This document shows positions 1-12,299 of a stretch of 64,000 nucleotides of DNA, piece after piece (the stretch's first letter is position 1; every line of letters begins with the position of its first letter). Both the position numbers and the translations under genes were made by a program. This stretch comes from Madurella fahalii (Eukaryota; Ascomycota; Sordariomycetes; Sordariales). The notes beneath the pieces are model-generated. The model worked only from the letters and a program-made list of their open reading frames with translations, was not told the DNA's origin and did no database searches. The stretch spans positions 310,001 through 374,000 of the forward strand of contig CM056878.1 of assembly GCA_029876055.1 (NCBI GenBank), given 5' to 3'.

Positions 1-2448
1 ACTGCGCACTTTGCTTCTGGCGGCGCGGTGACGCTGATGTCGGAGCCGATGCAACAGAGTCGCTGACAGCTTCACTCGCTCAAAAGCGGCGCTAGTAAAT
101 AGCGTTTGTGCTTGCCTCTGCAGAGATTGGACGGCAGCAATCACGGATCCTGGCGGGGAGGCGTCATGCGTGCGCGTACCTCTCCAATAGCAATCGGCCT
201 CTTGCAGATGACGGTAATTGTTCTCGGCGCGAATCGTCCAAGATGAACTCAAATACTACTATAATACGGGAAGAAAATCTAGTTTGTCGGGGGATGCTTC
301 CCTGGGCTGGAAAGCAAGGATCATGTACTTTTGATGAAGTAGCATCAAAGTCATCAAGCTATCGGCCAACGTTGGCGTTATCCCAGGATCGGGAAGGAAT
401 GAGAGGGTGGGGAGGCTGTCGGGAGCACAGACCACCTCCCCTCCCCGGCAATCAAGGCCCGCTGGCGGCAACTTTTTCTTCACAACGGTTCAGGTTTTTC
501 TCATGCTTCGCCCTCTTTCTCTCTCTTTGTGGAGGACGGGGTCCGACCAAAGTTCCTATCTGCTTTAGAATCCTGATACGGTGTCGCATGCCGATTCTTC
601 TCGCTCTTGCCTCTCCTCGAGTATCATGACGGTGTACATCGTTTCGAAGTACCGATGGAGCGGGGCCTTCGCAGAGGATGTACAGTACCTTATAGTCCCA
701 TGTACTGTACCTCGCTAATGTATCTTCCCCGCAGTGAAGCGCTAACGCAGGAAAATGCTGATTTTTGGGTCCCATCACTCTCACACGCAACCCATTCTCG
801 TGACATGCAATCACCATGGATAGCACATTCATGCTTCGGAGCCAGTTAACACTCCACAGGTTGAGTTCGTCTACTGTGCCCATCATGAAGATATGGATTG
901 CAAGTTTGCAACCACGGTGAGGATGAGAATAGTCTGCTTTGTCCCTCCAAGCTCAGGTACCACTCCGGCAGCGCGGCCTGCTGCATGCACCGCCGGTAAA
1001 TTCTTAGCTGATGCGTGTTGGTGGCAGAGTATATGCGAGGCCCAACAGGCAGGGGACCGAGGCATCAACAGTTAACACTTAGCATACCCTCGGCTTCTGC
1101 AGTGGGGTTTACTGCGCTTGGCGGCACAGCTCTGCTTAGGGTTGGTCGCTGGCCATTGCACTGCTGTCACAGAGGGCGCACCGTGATACAGGAATTCATC
1201 CATAGCACAACCGATCACGGCAATTGCATGTGATGGACTTGGCTCTGTCTTCACCCCAAGATTCAACACCCAAGTAATGGAGTTACATCTTCCAAAGTGG
1301 CCCAGCTTCAAGCTTATAGGTCCTGCTTCTATGTGCCGTTGGTACATGAATGTACAGTACTGTACATTACCTCTGCGCCGCCCCACATTTGGCTGTCAAC
1401 GAACGTGACGCGCGCTGAGCTCTTGAAGCTGCGTTCGACTGGCTCGGTGACTCGGTTATTCCCGGCGCTCAGCTGCGAAAACCAACACTACACATGCTCC
1501 GATAAAAGCCACAGGCCGAAGGTTCCAGTTCGCAGATGTCAGTTAGAAACGATCCTTCTCATTTCCTCCGTGGCCACTATTCAATCGTAGGGACGATAGC
1601 GAACATCCTTGGGCCCGGATTTGGATGATGGAGGCAGATCTATCTGCAGCTCGCTCAAAGTGGCCGCGGCGACACCTCGACTCCGGTGCGCGAGACAAGA
1701 CATCGCCGGATTCGAAAATGCCGCTCCTTAGTCCCCAGCCAAGCCACTACCGGGTGCGTCGGTAGGCCGAGCGGGGGCGTTCGTCCGAAGCAGGACCAGC
1801 GTCTGTGTCCAAGATCCGCTCGGACTGGGAATGGGCTCATCCGTCGCATCCAATTTCCATCAGGCTTCTTGCTTAACATCGGCTATCTGGCGACAACCGA
1901 TTGTGAGCGATCCGGGGGTTTGCTGCCGCCAAATCTTACCAAAAAGATGAGATCCTGGCGGTCACAATCCCGGGCAAGATTGTAATTGCAGGGTTTGTGA
2001 GTGCAAAGAAACTCGATCCTCGATCCTCGCTCGATCCTTGATCCTCATCCTCTATTTCCGATCACCGAATTACCGCTCTCCTCGAATGAAGCCAATACAC
2101 ATGCTGCTTCGCGGCTCGACCTCGGCCCATTGAACAAACCGAGTTTGGTGTTTCCTGATCTGCGAGCTCGGATTCAACGACAACACAAACACCAAACAAC
2201 GGGAGCGAGCCGTCTCGACAAAACCAGGTTTACGACGCCGTTTCCTTGGGCGGTGAACGATCTGCTGAAGAACAAAACAACAAAAGGCAGTTTGCGACTG
2301 CCTGGCAGACCCATCTCGACGTAAGGGACCATAGCACAGCGGGCACTTTTACTACAGCGAATGCAGACACAAATGACACGGCTTACATGGATGATAATCG
2401 TCCGCTAACAATGAATCTCGCGTGCTCCAGAGGATTTCCGCCAACCCC

Positions 2449-2479
<31 letters not shown>

Positions 2480-5400
2480 AAAAAAAAAAAATATTGGCTC
2501 AGGTGTCAACTAGTGCGAGAGTCTGTTCTTGCGCCCACGATGGGATGATCCCCGGGCCGCAGATGGGATTAAGTGATGGTCACCGCCTAACAACCCGCTG
2601 GCGCCGCATCCCAAGACAAACAGGGCCTCGGATGTGCTTGAGAATTTCTTGCTCTCTCCACCGTGTGCTCAAGCCGACCGGAACACGCCAGTAACCGCTT
2701 GGGTGCACATCACACAGAAACCTGGCGTGTCCTCTGGAGCAGCTGGCTTTGGCGGGAGGGGAAGGTTGCTGAAACAACCCAAGTTCCAGCTTTGTCAACG
2801 TCGGGTTTGAGACGGTCGCGGCTCTGCACATAAGATGGTGTGGTCTGTGTCTGTGTGTCCTGTGGTAGGCTCGCCCGGGTCTTGGGACAGGTGGGACTCG
2901 CTTATCGAATCGGAACATGACCCCTGTCCTGGACCTTCCCCGGATCTGAGAATCTGGACCCCTGATCCTTCCCCCCTTCCCATTCTTGGCAACTTCCCGC
3001 TTCGACATCTGGGTTTGGATCGGTGATGATGCCATCCGAAAATACGTACAGAAAGTAAAGCAAGACGGAAAGGCAGTCGAGTGCTGTCCTTGCCTTGCCA
3101 ATAATTCCATGACAAAGTACGTGTAGACACTGTAATGGACTGGAATGTGGGTTTCGGTGCACGGTTGCGCACCAACTGCGTCTACACGCACCTCGGTGAA
3201 TACTCCACACGAATCTTCCTACCGCACCATGCCATCATCAGATGGAACATTCGTGGCGATCGTGACCTAGTCTAAACAGGAATGAACTGAATCCCATGGT
3301 GCGCGCTTTATGCAACGTCGACCAGAACCGCTAATGACGTGTTCATCATCTCGTATCCTGTTCCATTTCTTGTTCCCACCCGTCCCTGCTCACGGACATC
3401 CGCTGTCTGAGTTCTTCTAGAAGGCGTCTGAACCATTCCACAGCGGTGAAAGGATGGCCTCTCTTGTACGGTGACAATGGTTGAGACGGGTTTGGTCTGG
3501 CCGATCGTGGTGATCTGGCTTTCTTTGACTCCTCGGCATCTGGGGACGGCAAGTGTGGTGACCACAACATGTCCCCATAAACCTATCTGCGGCAAGGACA
3601 GGGATGGCCTCTCGCCGGAAGCTGCCTTACCCACTAAACGCATTGTCCTTACGTGCGTGTAAGCCACTGCCGAGATGACATTTTTGGTGGGCATGCTGTT
3701 GATGCAACACCAAAGCGGAGGTACATACAACCTCAAGAATCTTACGCGGTGCGTGCGCCCAAGGCCCTGAGGCACCCATTGGGTCAAGATACGACCCACT
3801 TCTTGCAGGAATGTTGTCCATTACTGTACGCAACTTGATTGACCACGGGGTCGCGGAAGTCGCGTTGCCCGCATGTAGCTGTTAGAAACGGGGAATAGCG
3901 AGGAAGTTTGTTGCAAGGATATGCAACTCGGCAGAGGGCCGCGGCAGTCGGCGACGACGCGAATCATCACTCTCATCAGCCAGTTCGCGGGTAAAGGATC
4001 CACAAAATCAGAGAAAGAGGAGCTAGATGGCGCCAACGCGGGCAAACAACACGGTTAGGCAAACGCACTAAGATGGAGGAGAGTCAACAAACTGTCGGGA
4101 CGTGACGGGTTAGTACGCACCAGATGTTGTTGGTGCGTAGCGGATGTCCAAGCCGCCTAGGTGATCGAGATCGGACGACCAAGACGAAACGAGCAGTCGC
4201 CCGGATGTCTGGGCACATCTACATGACGGCCATTGCGAGAGAAGGCGCGTAGAACAAGCAAAGAATAACTCAATCATAAAATTGGCACAGGATCTGCCGC
4301 GAATGCGGCCATCGGCGAGGCCGAGTACCCGGCTCGTGGTTTCTCCAACCACCCTTGACAACCGGGAAGAAGAGCCATGTCGGTTTCCTCCCACAGAGAA
4401 ATGATGAACTGAGAGTACCAGAAACCTGCATGCAGTGGGAGCAAAGCAAACCCCGTTCTCGAAGTCGGTGAGTGTCATGTCGAAGATCACCAGCGCTCAG
4501 TCCAGAGATCACAATCATGCTGGCGCGAATTCCTTCCTGCTACGACCCCTGATGCTCCACGGAAAGATCTTCCTCAGTCAAAGCGCGCAAGGGAAGCGCG
4601 GAAGTGATCTTGTTCAGATGATGACCCGAAAGCAAGAGGACGATCCTATGACAGTCGTCTAGAAGCCTTCTCCAGAGACGGGGGACGAGGGACGGGTTTT
4701 CCGGGAATGGCTGTTCCTCAGCGTCAAACTGGATCAGTCTCCATACCGGCGGCAGACTCGAGAGAGGCTTTTACTTTAGGGAAGCTCCTGTTAGGTTAGG
4801 TTTACGAGACGATTGACTCACCCTACATTCCGTAATCAGGGCTGGTTGCATTGCCGAAGTCGCATTCATCGCTAGGCGAATCCCAGTGACTACAAATCCT
4901 CACCGTCGGGTTGTGCGTGCCCGAACGTTGGCGCTCTGTGGGGTATCGTTAACCGCCGTGCTGTCGCAGCTTGTGGTCGAGTTGGCGCCACTTCGAGCCA
5001 TTACGCGCCCTGAGACGGAAGGATTGGAGAGGACCTACACAGAGGGCTAAAAAAAAAAAAAAAAAATTATTGAATGGGCCAGGCAGTTATTGAAACTGTA
5101 GTCCAGCCCGGGGATTCCTCTCCGGATCCGGGGAGACTGTTTTTGGAGCCAGCAAAGGTATCTCGAGACGAAGACGGGAGGAGAAACGGCTGAAGTTTTC
5201 CCGCCGTTTCTGATCGCTGTTTGGAGGTTTGCGCGGGAGCCGTCCTGCACCCATGATTCCCGTCTCTGTCGGACCCTTTCCCCAGGCCGTTTGGAGGAAT
5301 TGATCCTATTCTTGGTGGATCGGACGGGGCAAATCTCCAAACCAAACAGATGCGGCGTCGGTGGAGGTGTAAAGTCCTGGGCTCGAGGTCCCCGGCTTCG

Positions 5401-8184
5401 CTGCCTCTTCAACAACCAGTTCCGACAATCAGGATTTCCGTTCTCTGGCGGACTGTCCAGCTGCGGGCTAGCGGTCGAAGATAAGGTTTGGTTGCATCAG
5501 CCTGGCGGGCCGGACGTCTTGCTCAATTGGAAAATGTTTCGACAATTGTTTGCTGGGCCGGCGACGGTAGGCCGGGGCCCCATCTCGATGGCTGCCCGGC
5601 GGGGACAGTGGCGAGATGCCCCATTGTGGTCGTGTTGTGGTCCTGCTGCGGCACAGCACTGCTCAGCGGTTGCGGTTGCGGGGCGGTCTGGCCTGTGTGG
5701 GGAGGCCCAATTCGGCAAGGCCTGACACACGGCTGAGATTGCGCCAACGGCTTAGCGAGTTTTAAGGATTCCTCACCCAGGGCCGGAACTGATCGGAGCC
5801 CTGCAGCAGGGGCAGCGCTGGCGCATGCTCCCTGCAATAGCAGTCTCGCATTATGGGAACATTTCCCAGATCGCATGCTGTCACTGCCACCACCCCGATC
5901 GATCGGAAACTCAGGAATGCGACGGGTCCGCGATGGTCCAGTTTTGGACTTCAACGGCAGCGTCCTGCGCGCGTTCTCTTCGGACTTGGGATGCACGCCC
6001 CAGGGAGGCCGTGGTGCGACATGCCCAACTCCTCCGGCTCGTTGCCCTGTTGTGCCCCTGAAGGTGCGCCCCTCTCGCCGTGTGCGTGGCCACTGGAGGA
6101 GCTCGTTGAACCGCCGGCCACCCCAGAGCGGCCGTCACTCTCTGCAGCAGAGTGCCAGGTCTCTGGGGCGGGCCGAGAGTTTGTGCAGACGCAGAGGGTC
6201 CTGGTGATGCTGTCGGTCTCGACGATTGGGTGGAAACAACACCGCGTTTCGACTGCGGACACTGTCAAACCAAACGAACGGATTGGGAACTCGACAGTGG
6301 GCCGCGATGCGCTGTTGCTTGGTGAAGGAATGCAAGCGCGGGGTAGCAGGGCCCCTTGCAAGAGCCTCAGAGGAGGCGCACCAGGATGCTGCAGCCAATG
6401 ACAGCCGGCCTGCAGGGATCAGGCCAGTTTTGTGACACTCGGAGCGAGAACGACCAGCGACAAGACACCCGTGTCAAACGTCAGACACAGACCTCCTGTC
6501 CAAAAAAAAAAAAAAAAAAAAAAAAGGGTACTTTCGAACTACCCTCATGCGACCCCTCTCCGGTTGCATTCCGCGCCCACGGCCCGCGATGCACCAGACC
6601 CGGCAAGCCGTAGTTCGAAGTCGCTCGATAGTCCCCTCTCGTCAGCCCCTCGATCCGGCGAATCCCCTCCAGTCTCTGGCCAACGCCCGATGGGCCCCAA
6701 GGCGGCAAACATCTCGCCCGACCCGGCGCACTCCTCGGATATGTTGAACAATCCCATCGCTTGCCCGAATCGGGTTCTGTGCAGCACACCCAGGGACGAA
6801 CGGCGAGGGGGGACGACAGCGGATGCGCCTCTCCCCGCCGGCCCTCTGGATGCCCATGCCCTGGCCCAACCCAAGTCTGTGGGTTCCGTCTCCAAGTCGG
6901 CGCTTCGAGATACCAGACAAAACGTAAACGGGCAGGTGCAGGCTGCGGCTTGCGGACCGCTGATGCAGCGGGTGCAAGACCACCCAAGTGTCTCCACAGC
7001 CGTGGGTGTCCCGTTTTGTTTTTCTTCTGCCGCTTCTGGGCTCATGACTTATGCCAGACCCGTCATCTGGAGTTGTGCTGTCTTGGCTGTTGAGATGGTC
7101 CTTGGTTCCCGTGGCTCGATACATGCATGTCCGTTTCCCGCAGGTCCAGAACTCCCCTGATGGGACGGGGGTTGCGGGTTTCTGCTCCTCTCCGATTCAT
7201 AACAACGGCCAAATACGACTGCGCGCGAGTGCGCGCAGATCAGTCCAGCATCATGCTTCTTGGGTTTCCCCAGGTCCGCCTCTCCATTATTTTCCTCGGC
7301 AGCGGCCCCAGTGCCTGCTTGCCTGAGTTGACGGGCCACATCCCGAGGACCCATGGCCGTTGACACCCCTGCGCGGTTATCCCCTACGGTGTAACCATCA
7401 TCCTGGCCACCCTCCCCCCTCCCCCCAAAGCGTCTCCACATAGGTCTGTAACAGGCCTCAGAGCTTGTGGTGTGGCTGCACCCCGGTCAGCCTGCCGGGA
7501 ATGGGACGAGCCTCCAGCCGGACGTCATGCAACAAATAGTGAGCATTATTATTATTCATTACCTTTCCCCTCTCCCCCACCTTGGGCCTTTTCGCCTCTT
7601 CTTCTTTTCTTATCTTCGTTACCCACTAAGGGCTACTTGTGGATATCTCATTCAGCCATCACTACGCTGTTGCGTGTGTGTCCCTTTCTTTTTCTTATTT
7701 CTCTTCTCGCAGCTAACATTGTCACTCTTTCGTTTTACCCAACTAGTTTGGCTGCCTACATTCATTTCTGGAGAGAGATAATTTCCATTCTAGGACGGTA
7801 TAATCTGGTTTATTATACTTCTTCCCTTCGCACAGCCGAACTTTTGTCGATTCGTTTCTTGCGTATTTTGGTTCGTTGTTCGACGACCGGTCACTCGCTT
7901 CCCTTCAGCAAACGCTCAGGAGCAGCTCTGCCCCCGCCAGCACCCTTGAAGGGCTGTCAACTCCCGAGTTTCCGATCTCTTGCACGATCAAATACCGAAA
8001 CGAACAGACTTCGATTCTTGAAGCAGCTAGCTCTGCCCTTTAGTTTTACGCACTACGTAACCTTTTTTGCACAACCTTTCGATTCTTGGGACATACCGCC
8101 TGGTAGGACAGCTGGACTGGACAGCAGCACTTTCGTGGCAAGTTGAGCAGTCGGGAAACAGAGACGCCTGGAAACCGGGCCACC
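1..8184. other. Gene-poor region upstream of the SANT/Myb-like gene
   Basis: I find no coding region I can support here. Open frames up to about 240 codons exist on both strands but lack recognisable domains, and several are extended by homopolymer runs. The stretch holds a C25/A22 junction, two long A tracts, several GTACWGTAC motifs, and near its right end (about 7560-8150) pyrimidine-rich DNA that looks like a long fungal 5' leader. The likeliest role is promoter and leader of the gene at 8185, plus unclassified intergenic DNA. Undetected small or noncoding RNA genes cannot be excluded. Confidence 0.5.
2445..2491. repeat. Abutting homopolymers C25 then A22
   Basis: A run of 25 C is followed directly by 22 A. 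Other long A/T runs in the window lie at 5049-5066 (A18), 6502-6525 (A24) and 45015-45037 (T23), all noncoding. Runs of this length are prone to length error in sequencing. Confidence 0.95.
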
Positions 8185-9414
8185 ATGTCTCCCGCTATGC
8201 AGATGACGCCGCAGCCCCTACCATACACGCCCACATCGGACGCCATGGACCGCCACGAATATGGTGTCACGAAGAACAGGAAGGCAACTTCGACTGGAGG
8301 AGGGCGGGCATGGAGTGAAGATGAGGTAGGGATATCTATGATCCATCTTTGGCAGATGCAACGGAATGTGAGTATTGACGGTCATGATTTCCAGGAAATC
8401 TACCTCCTCCAGACACGTCTTCAGAAAATGCCGTATAAGCATATCGCCGCGCATCTGAAGAAGACCGAGCTTGCATGTCGCCTACATTATCACCAGCTCA
8501 GCCACGGTAGCAACCGCCGCAAGCGCACGACTTCCATGTCATCCGGGTCCTCGAACAGCGGGCACTCGCCAATTCTCCAGGCCACGATACCCTCGCCGAT
8601 TCACGAGCACGGTGACGCGCCGAGTCGGTCTGTCTCACCCCTTGGATCCGCGGGGTCGTATGGCTCGGCAAGTCCCGGTGGCATCCAGCTCCCCAGTATC
8701 ATGTCAGCAACCGCTTCCACCAACACATCACCACGCCTGCCGACGATCCTGCCCAAGCCGACGTCGATGACTCTTGCTTTGGCCTCGATTGGTGCCTCGG
8801 GCTCAACCGGTACCGCTTCTCCAACAGCGTCCCGTGGCTACCCTACGCCTCTTCACGAGTCTCATCCCCATAGCGCGACATTGATGACGTCGGCGGCTCT
8901 CCGCGGTTCCATGACACCCACCAATGCCGCGACGTCACACTCGGCGCATGGCCCGGACGGCGGCCCGCACCACCATGGCCCTGGCCCGCTCCGCCTAGAC
9001 TGCTCTGCGCTCCCGCCACCGCCGTCGTCCGGGGGCTTTCAAGCCCCTCCCGCCCCTAGCCACCCCGTCGACATGGGGCGCCTCACTGCCGTCTACAATG
9101 CCCATCGCGCATCCTTTTGGGCCGCGGTCGCCGCCGACTATGGTGCCGGCGCAAATCCACTCGTGCTAGAACAGGCATGGCGGGGAACCGGCACGAGCCC
9201 GACCACCAACCTCGGCATCGCAGCGCAGACTCCCATTACTCCCATTGGGAGCCCCGACGACCACGTCTACGGCGTCCAGGGCAAGCCGGACAAGACGAGG
9301 ATCAGCGCTATCCTGGGGATCGACGCGAACCCGAGGAGCCCGAGGGAGAGGGAGATGGTGAGGCGCATGGAGGAGGAAAAATGCTCGGTCGGGGTCGGCG
9401 TCGTTGGCGCTTGA
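8185..9414 (+). CDS. SANT/Myb-like DNA-binding protein, fungal
   Basis: Two exons, 8185-8325 and 8395-9414, give 386 residues. The 69-nt phase-0 intron (GTAGGG...TTCCAG) has no stop and would otherwise add 23 residues inside the domain. Splicing restores a compact block at residues 42-82 with AWSEDE, then LLQTRLQKMPYKHIAAHLK and a basic segment, as in fungal Myb/SANT-like proteins. A long Ser/Pro/Thr/His-rich disordered middle follows. A second conserved-looking module lies near the C-terminus, with an FWAAVAADYG...LEQAW pattern and a KTRISAILGIDANPRSPRE segment. I chose ATG 8185 because it has a CACC context; the frame opens further upstream only from TTG. Probably a nuclear transcription regulator (inference). 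The 8 kb without genes upstream fits a regulated gene. Targets are unknown. Confidence 0.85.
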   Translation: MSPAMQMTPQPLPYTPTSDAMDRHEYGVTKNRKATSTGGGRAWSEDEVGISMIHLWQMQRNVSIDGHDFQEIYLLQTRLQKMPYKHIAAHLKKTELACRLHYHQLSHGSNRRKRTTSMSSGSSNSGHSPILQATIPSPIHEHGDAPSRSVSPLGSAGSYGSASPGGIQLPSIMSATASTNTSPRLPTILPKPTSMTLALASIGASGSTGTASPTASRGYPTPLHESHPHSATLMTSAALRGSMTPTNAATSHSAHGPDGGPHHHGPGPLRLDCSALPPPPSSGGFQAPPAPSHPVDMGRLTAVYNAHRASFWAAVAADYGAGANPLVLEQAWRGTGTSPTTNLGIAAQTPITPIGSPDDHVYGVQGKPDKTRISAILGIDANPRSPREREMVRRMEEEKCSVGVGVVGA

Positions 9415-12299
9415 CCGTGCTTTGCTGGCGAGCGGTGGCAGTGGCTTCTGACTGGTGCTGAAAAGAAGCGTCTCTCGCTTACGTCTTCTCTTCTCTTCTG
9501 ACAATCCTTTTGGGGTGTCGATTTTTGCAGCCGGCTTGGCGCGGTATTTTGGTTCGGATGGCCGGTGGAACGTGCAGATCCCCGGTGATGGTGGAATGAT
9601 CAGAGGGGAAGGAGGAGGAGGAGTCAAATTTCCTATCTCTTTGATGTTGTTGATGCTTTTACGTGTTTTGTTGTGTTTCACTTCGAACTTTGTCGTATGC
9701 AGCTTGAGCCTTGTTGTTAACCTACCCCTTGTTGCTTTTGGTTGGTTGGTGGGATGGATGGGTGGATGGGTGGATGGGTGTATGGATGAATGCATGGACG
9801 AATGCATGGATGGATGGATGCGCCGGAATCAGACGATGGATGAGTGACGACACCTACACCCAGCAATGACGAATTGCACGAACACGTTGGAACTCAGATG
9901 CGCACTGTTACCCTCTCTTCAATCGCAAAGACAAGTCACTTGGTTTTCCAGCAATGACGGAGAGCTGCAGGGTCCTGCCCACCCGAGTTGCTTTCGCTTT
10001 ATTCCCGGGAGTTGGGGGGACGAGCCGAGGGTTGGGAAAGACACGGCGCGGACGGGACGAGCTGCTATCGGCGCGGATGTGGTGTACGATAGTTGGTCGA
10101 GTAGATAGGCGATGGGGGAAAAGAGGGAAATCGCAGGTCTTGAGATTCGTATGCGTTTCTGCTGTTCTGCTGTTCTGCTGTGACTCGAGATTGTACTGTA
10201 CAGCCGGTGCTATCCGCAGCTCCTGCATGCCCCCCCAGGGGGGCAGGGCCAAGCTGCCTGTAAAAGACCTGTACTACTAGTACCACCCATTATTACATAT
10301 CATATAGTCGGGCCGCTGCATTTCGGCTGCATACCACTTCGGGCCTGCTGCTGATCGAGACGGGGTACCTTTCTCTTTGGTCTCGTCAGCTCCGACCCCC
10401 CTTTTCTAAGCCAACGCAGAATTCAGATCTTCCTATCTCCGGTTCTAGTCTAGCTTGAGGGTTCCTTCTGCCAGATCAGACTATAAGCTGTGATATATTT
10501 GCCAGCAACGGTCCAGGTACCCCGTTGACGCAGATTTAAGAAAGAAAAAAAAAAGGAAAAAGATAAAGAGGGACATGAGAACGAGCGGTAGGGCACGGGT
10601 GCTTATCTGGAGCACCGAAGGTACAGTACCTTGGCTTATCTACGTTATTGCAGCGATACTCGGCACCGATAAAGTATGCAAGTACTCTTCCCGGTCATCC
10701 TGGAAACACAGGGCATGGCCGCAAACAGAAGTCGCATTGAGTGCGGATCGCCGGCAACGAACTGATCTGGACTCGATGGCCCCTGCACTGCACAGTCCTG
10801 TAAGCTAAGCTACGTACTGTACAGTACAGTACCTATCAAGTGATGCAGGCTAATTTAGGCCCTGTCAGCCCAGGCGGGATTCGCTCTGACGAGGACCAAC
10901 CAGCACTCATCAGACCGAGTTCTCTTCTTTTTATCTTCTTTGCTGCCAAGCCCTTGTCCGGTGTCGTCATTTCCTCTAGCACAAGATGCACAGCGGCGCC
11001 GCTCGGCTCCTATCCCTCGGGCCCGCCGACTTTAATAGTGCAAATCGGACCCCTTCCCCGTGCCCCGTCTTATCAGGGTCCCCTGCAAGCCAGCGCTTGC
11101 GGCATTCCCGATCGCGCCAACCGGCAGCGCTGAACATTGCGGCTTGCAGAAAACCGAACTCGCGAAATCCCCTTGTCCAATCGGCAGGCACCAGTCGAGA
11201 TGTGATGCTGCCGTAGCGCAGCATGCCATGCCGTGTCGGTCAAATCCGGTCGGCGCACTGGGCTGGCTGGTGGTGTTCGCCAACTGCGTATTGCCGTGTA
11301 CAGTACATCCATACCTTGAGCGTCTGACCATTCCCACCAACGGCGGGTCGCTGCGGGTCGGCCTCTCCCTTCCATCCCTGCCTCCTACCACGTGTAACGA
11401 AGCAGCAGAGAGGGCGCAGAAGAAAGCAAAGCTCACATCCGTTCCTTCTCCCGTCTTCCGCCCCCATACTCTATCCGATCCTCGCTCCGTCCGTAGATGC
11501 TACTGTACGTCTGTTGGGAAGGAAGACATGGCGGTGGCAGACCGGCTCTCCGAGGCTGAAGCCGGCACAGCCCGTTTTCGTCCTTTGATCCGATGTCATG
11601 TTCCGCGCGGCTCATTCCCGGTCCTACTTCTAACCCCTGCAATTTTGCTCGTCGTCGATTCCCAGGTCGAGTGGGCAGCCGACGACGGGACGGACAGACG
11701 TTGCCTTGCAAGGAACCGTATCATCCAGCATTTCCTTCCTTCGCTCGCTCTCTGGTCGGACCTTCCCGTCGACCGGTCGCTGCGCAGACCCGAAGTGGGA
11801 CTTCCAAGCATTGCGCAAGCGCAAACCTGAGGGCACCTCGAGGGCGCAGATTCTAGCCGACTCCACTGTCGGCAGCCAATCCTCGGCGGGTCAATTCGGG
11901 TAACAACGAGCAAGGTTTGGGTTTCGTCAGGACCTGCTCAGGATGACGGACCCAAGCGACTGAAGGCCAGCCCATCCCAGAGCTCGGTTGACTCGCAAAG
12001 GACCTGCTAGCGGCTCCTAGTCAGGGCTTCGCGCTCACCCCCCACCCGTCATGTGAAATAGCCGGTGTGATCTCAGACATGACGACCCTGAGTAAATTCC
12101 CCCAACGTGCTTCGCTATACCTTTCGCTCATAATACACTTAATCCCCGAAGAGCAGGCGCAAGCTTCCCGGGCACCACCGGCACGTCCCCTGCTTGGCAA
12201 ATATTCTCTCATCACAGCAAGCTAGCACAGAGACGACGCCAGGAGACGTTTCGTATCAGCGCCCACAGAGTCGAGCAGTAATCCGGATTAACATCCAGC
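9415..12299. other. Intergenic region between the SANT gene and the dehydratase
   Basis: No gene is supported. It contains a GGAT/GGTG tetranucleotide tract near 9741-9842, several GTACWGTAC motifs (10193, 10621, 10814-10832, 11298), and two-strand ORFs without domains, the longest at 11060-11830. The part just before 12300 is the presumed promoter and leader of the dehydratase gene. Confidence 0.5.
9741..9842. repeat. GGAT/GGTG tetranucleotide microsatellite
   Basis: Imperfect tandem GGAT, GGTG and GAAT units lie just downstream of the SANT/Myb-like gene, in the likely 3' flank. Confidence 0.85.

Noticed and set aside
2580..3191. 203-codon minus-strand ORF
   Set aside because: No domain, composition resembles a random frame, and overlapping ORFs exist in several frames.
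6432..7160. 242-codon plus-strand ORF
   Set aside because: Its length depends on reading through the A24 run as poly-Lys; no recognisable domain and equally long ORFs lie on the other strand.
11060..11830. 256-codon plus-strand ORF
   Set aside because: No domain or conserved-looking segment; GC-rich DNA gives long chance frames.
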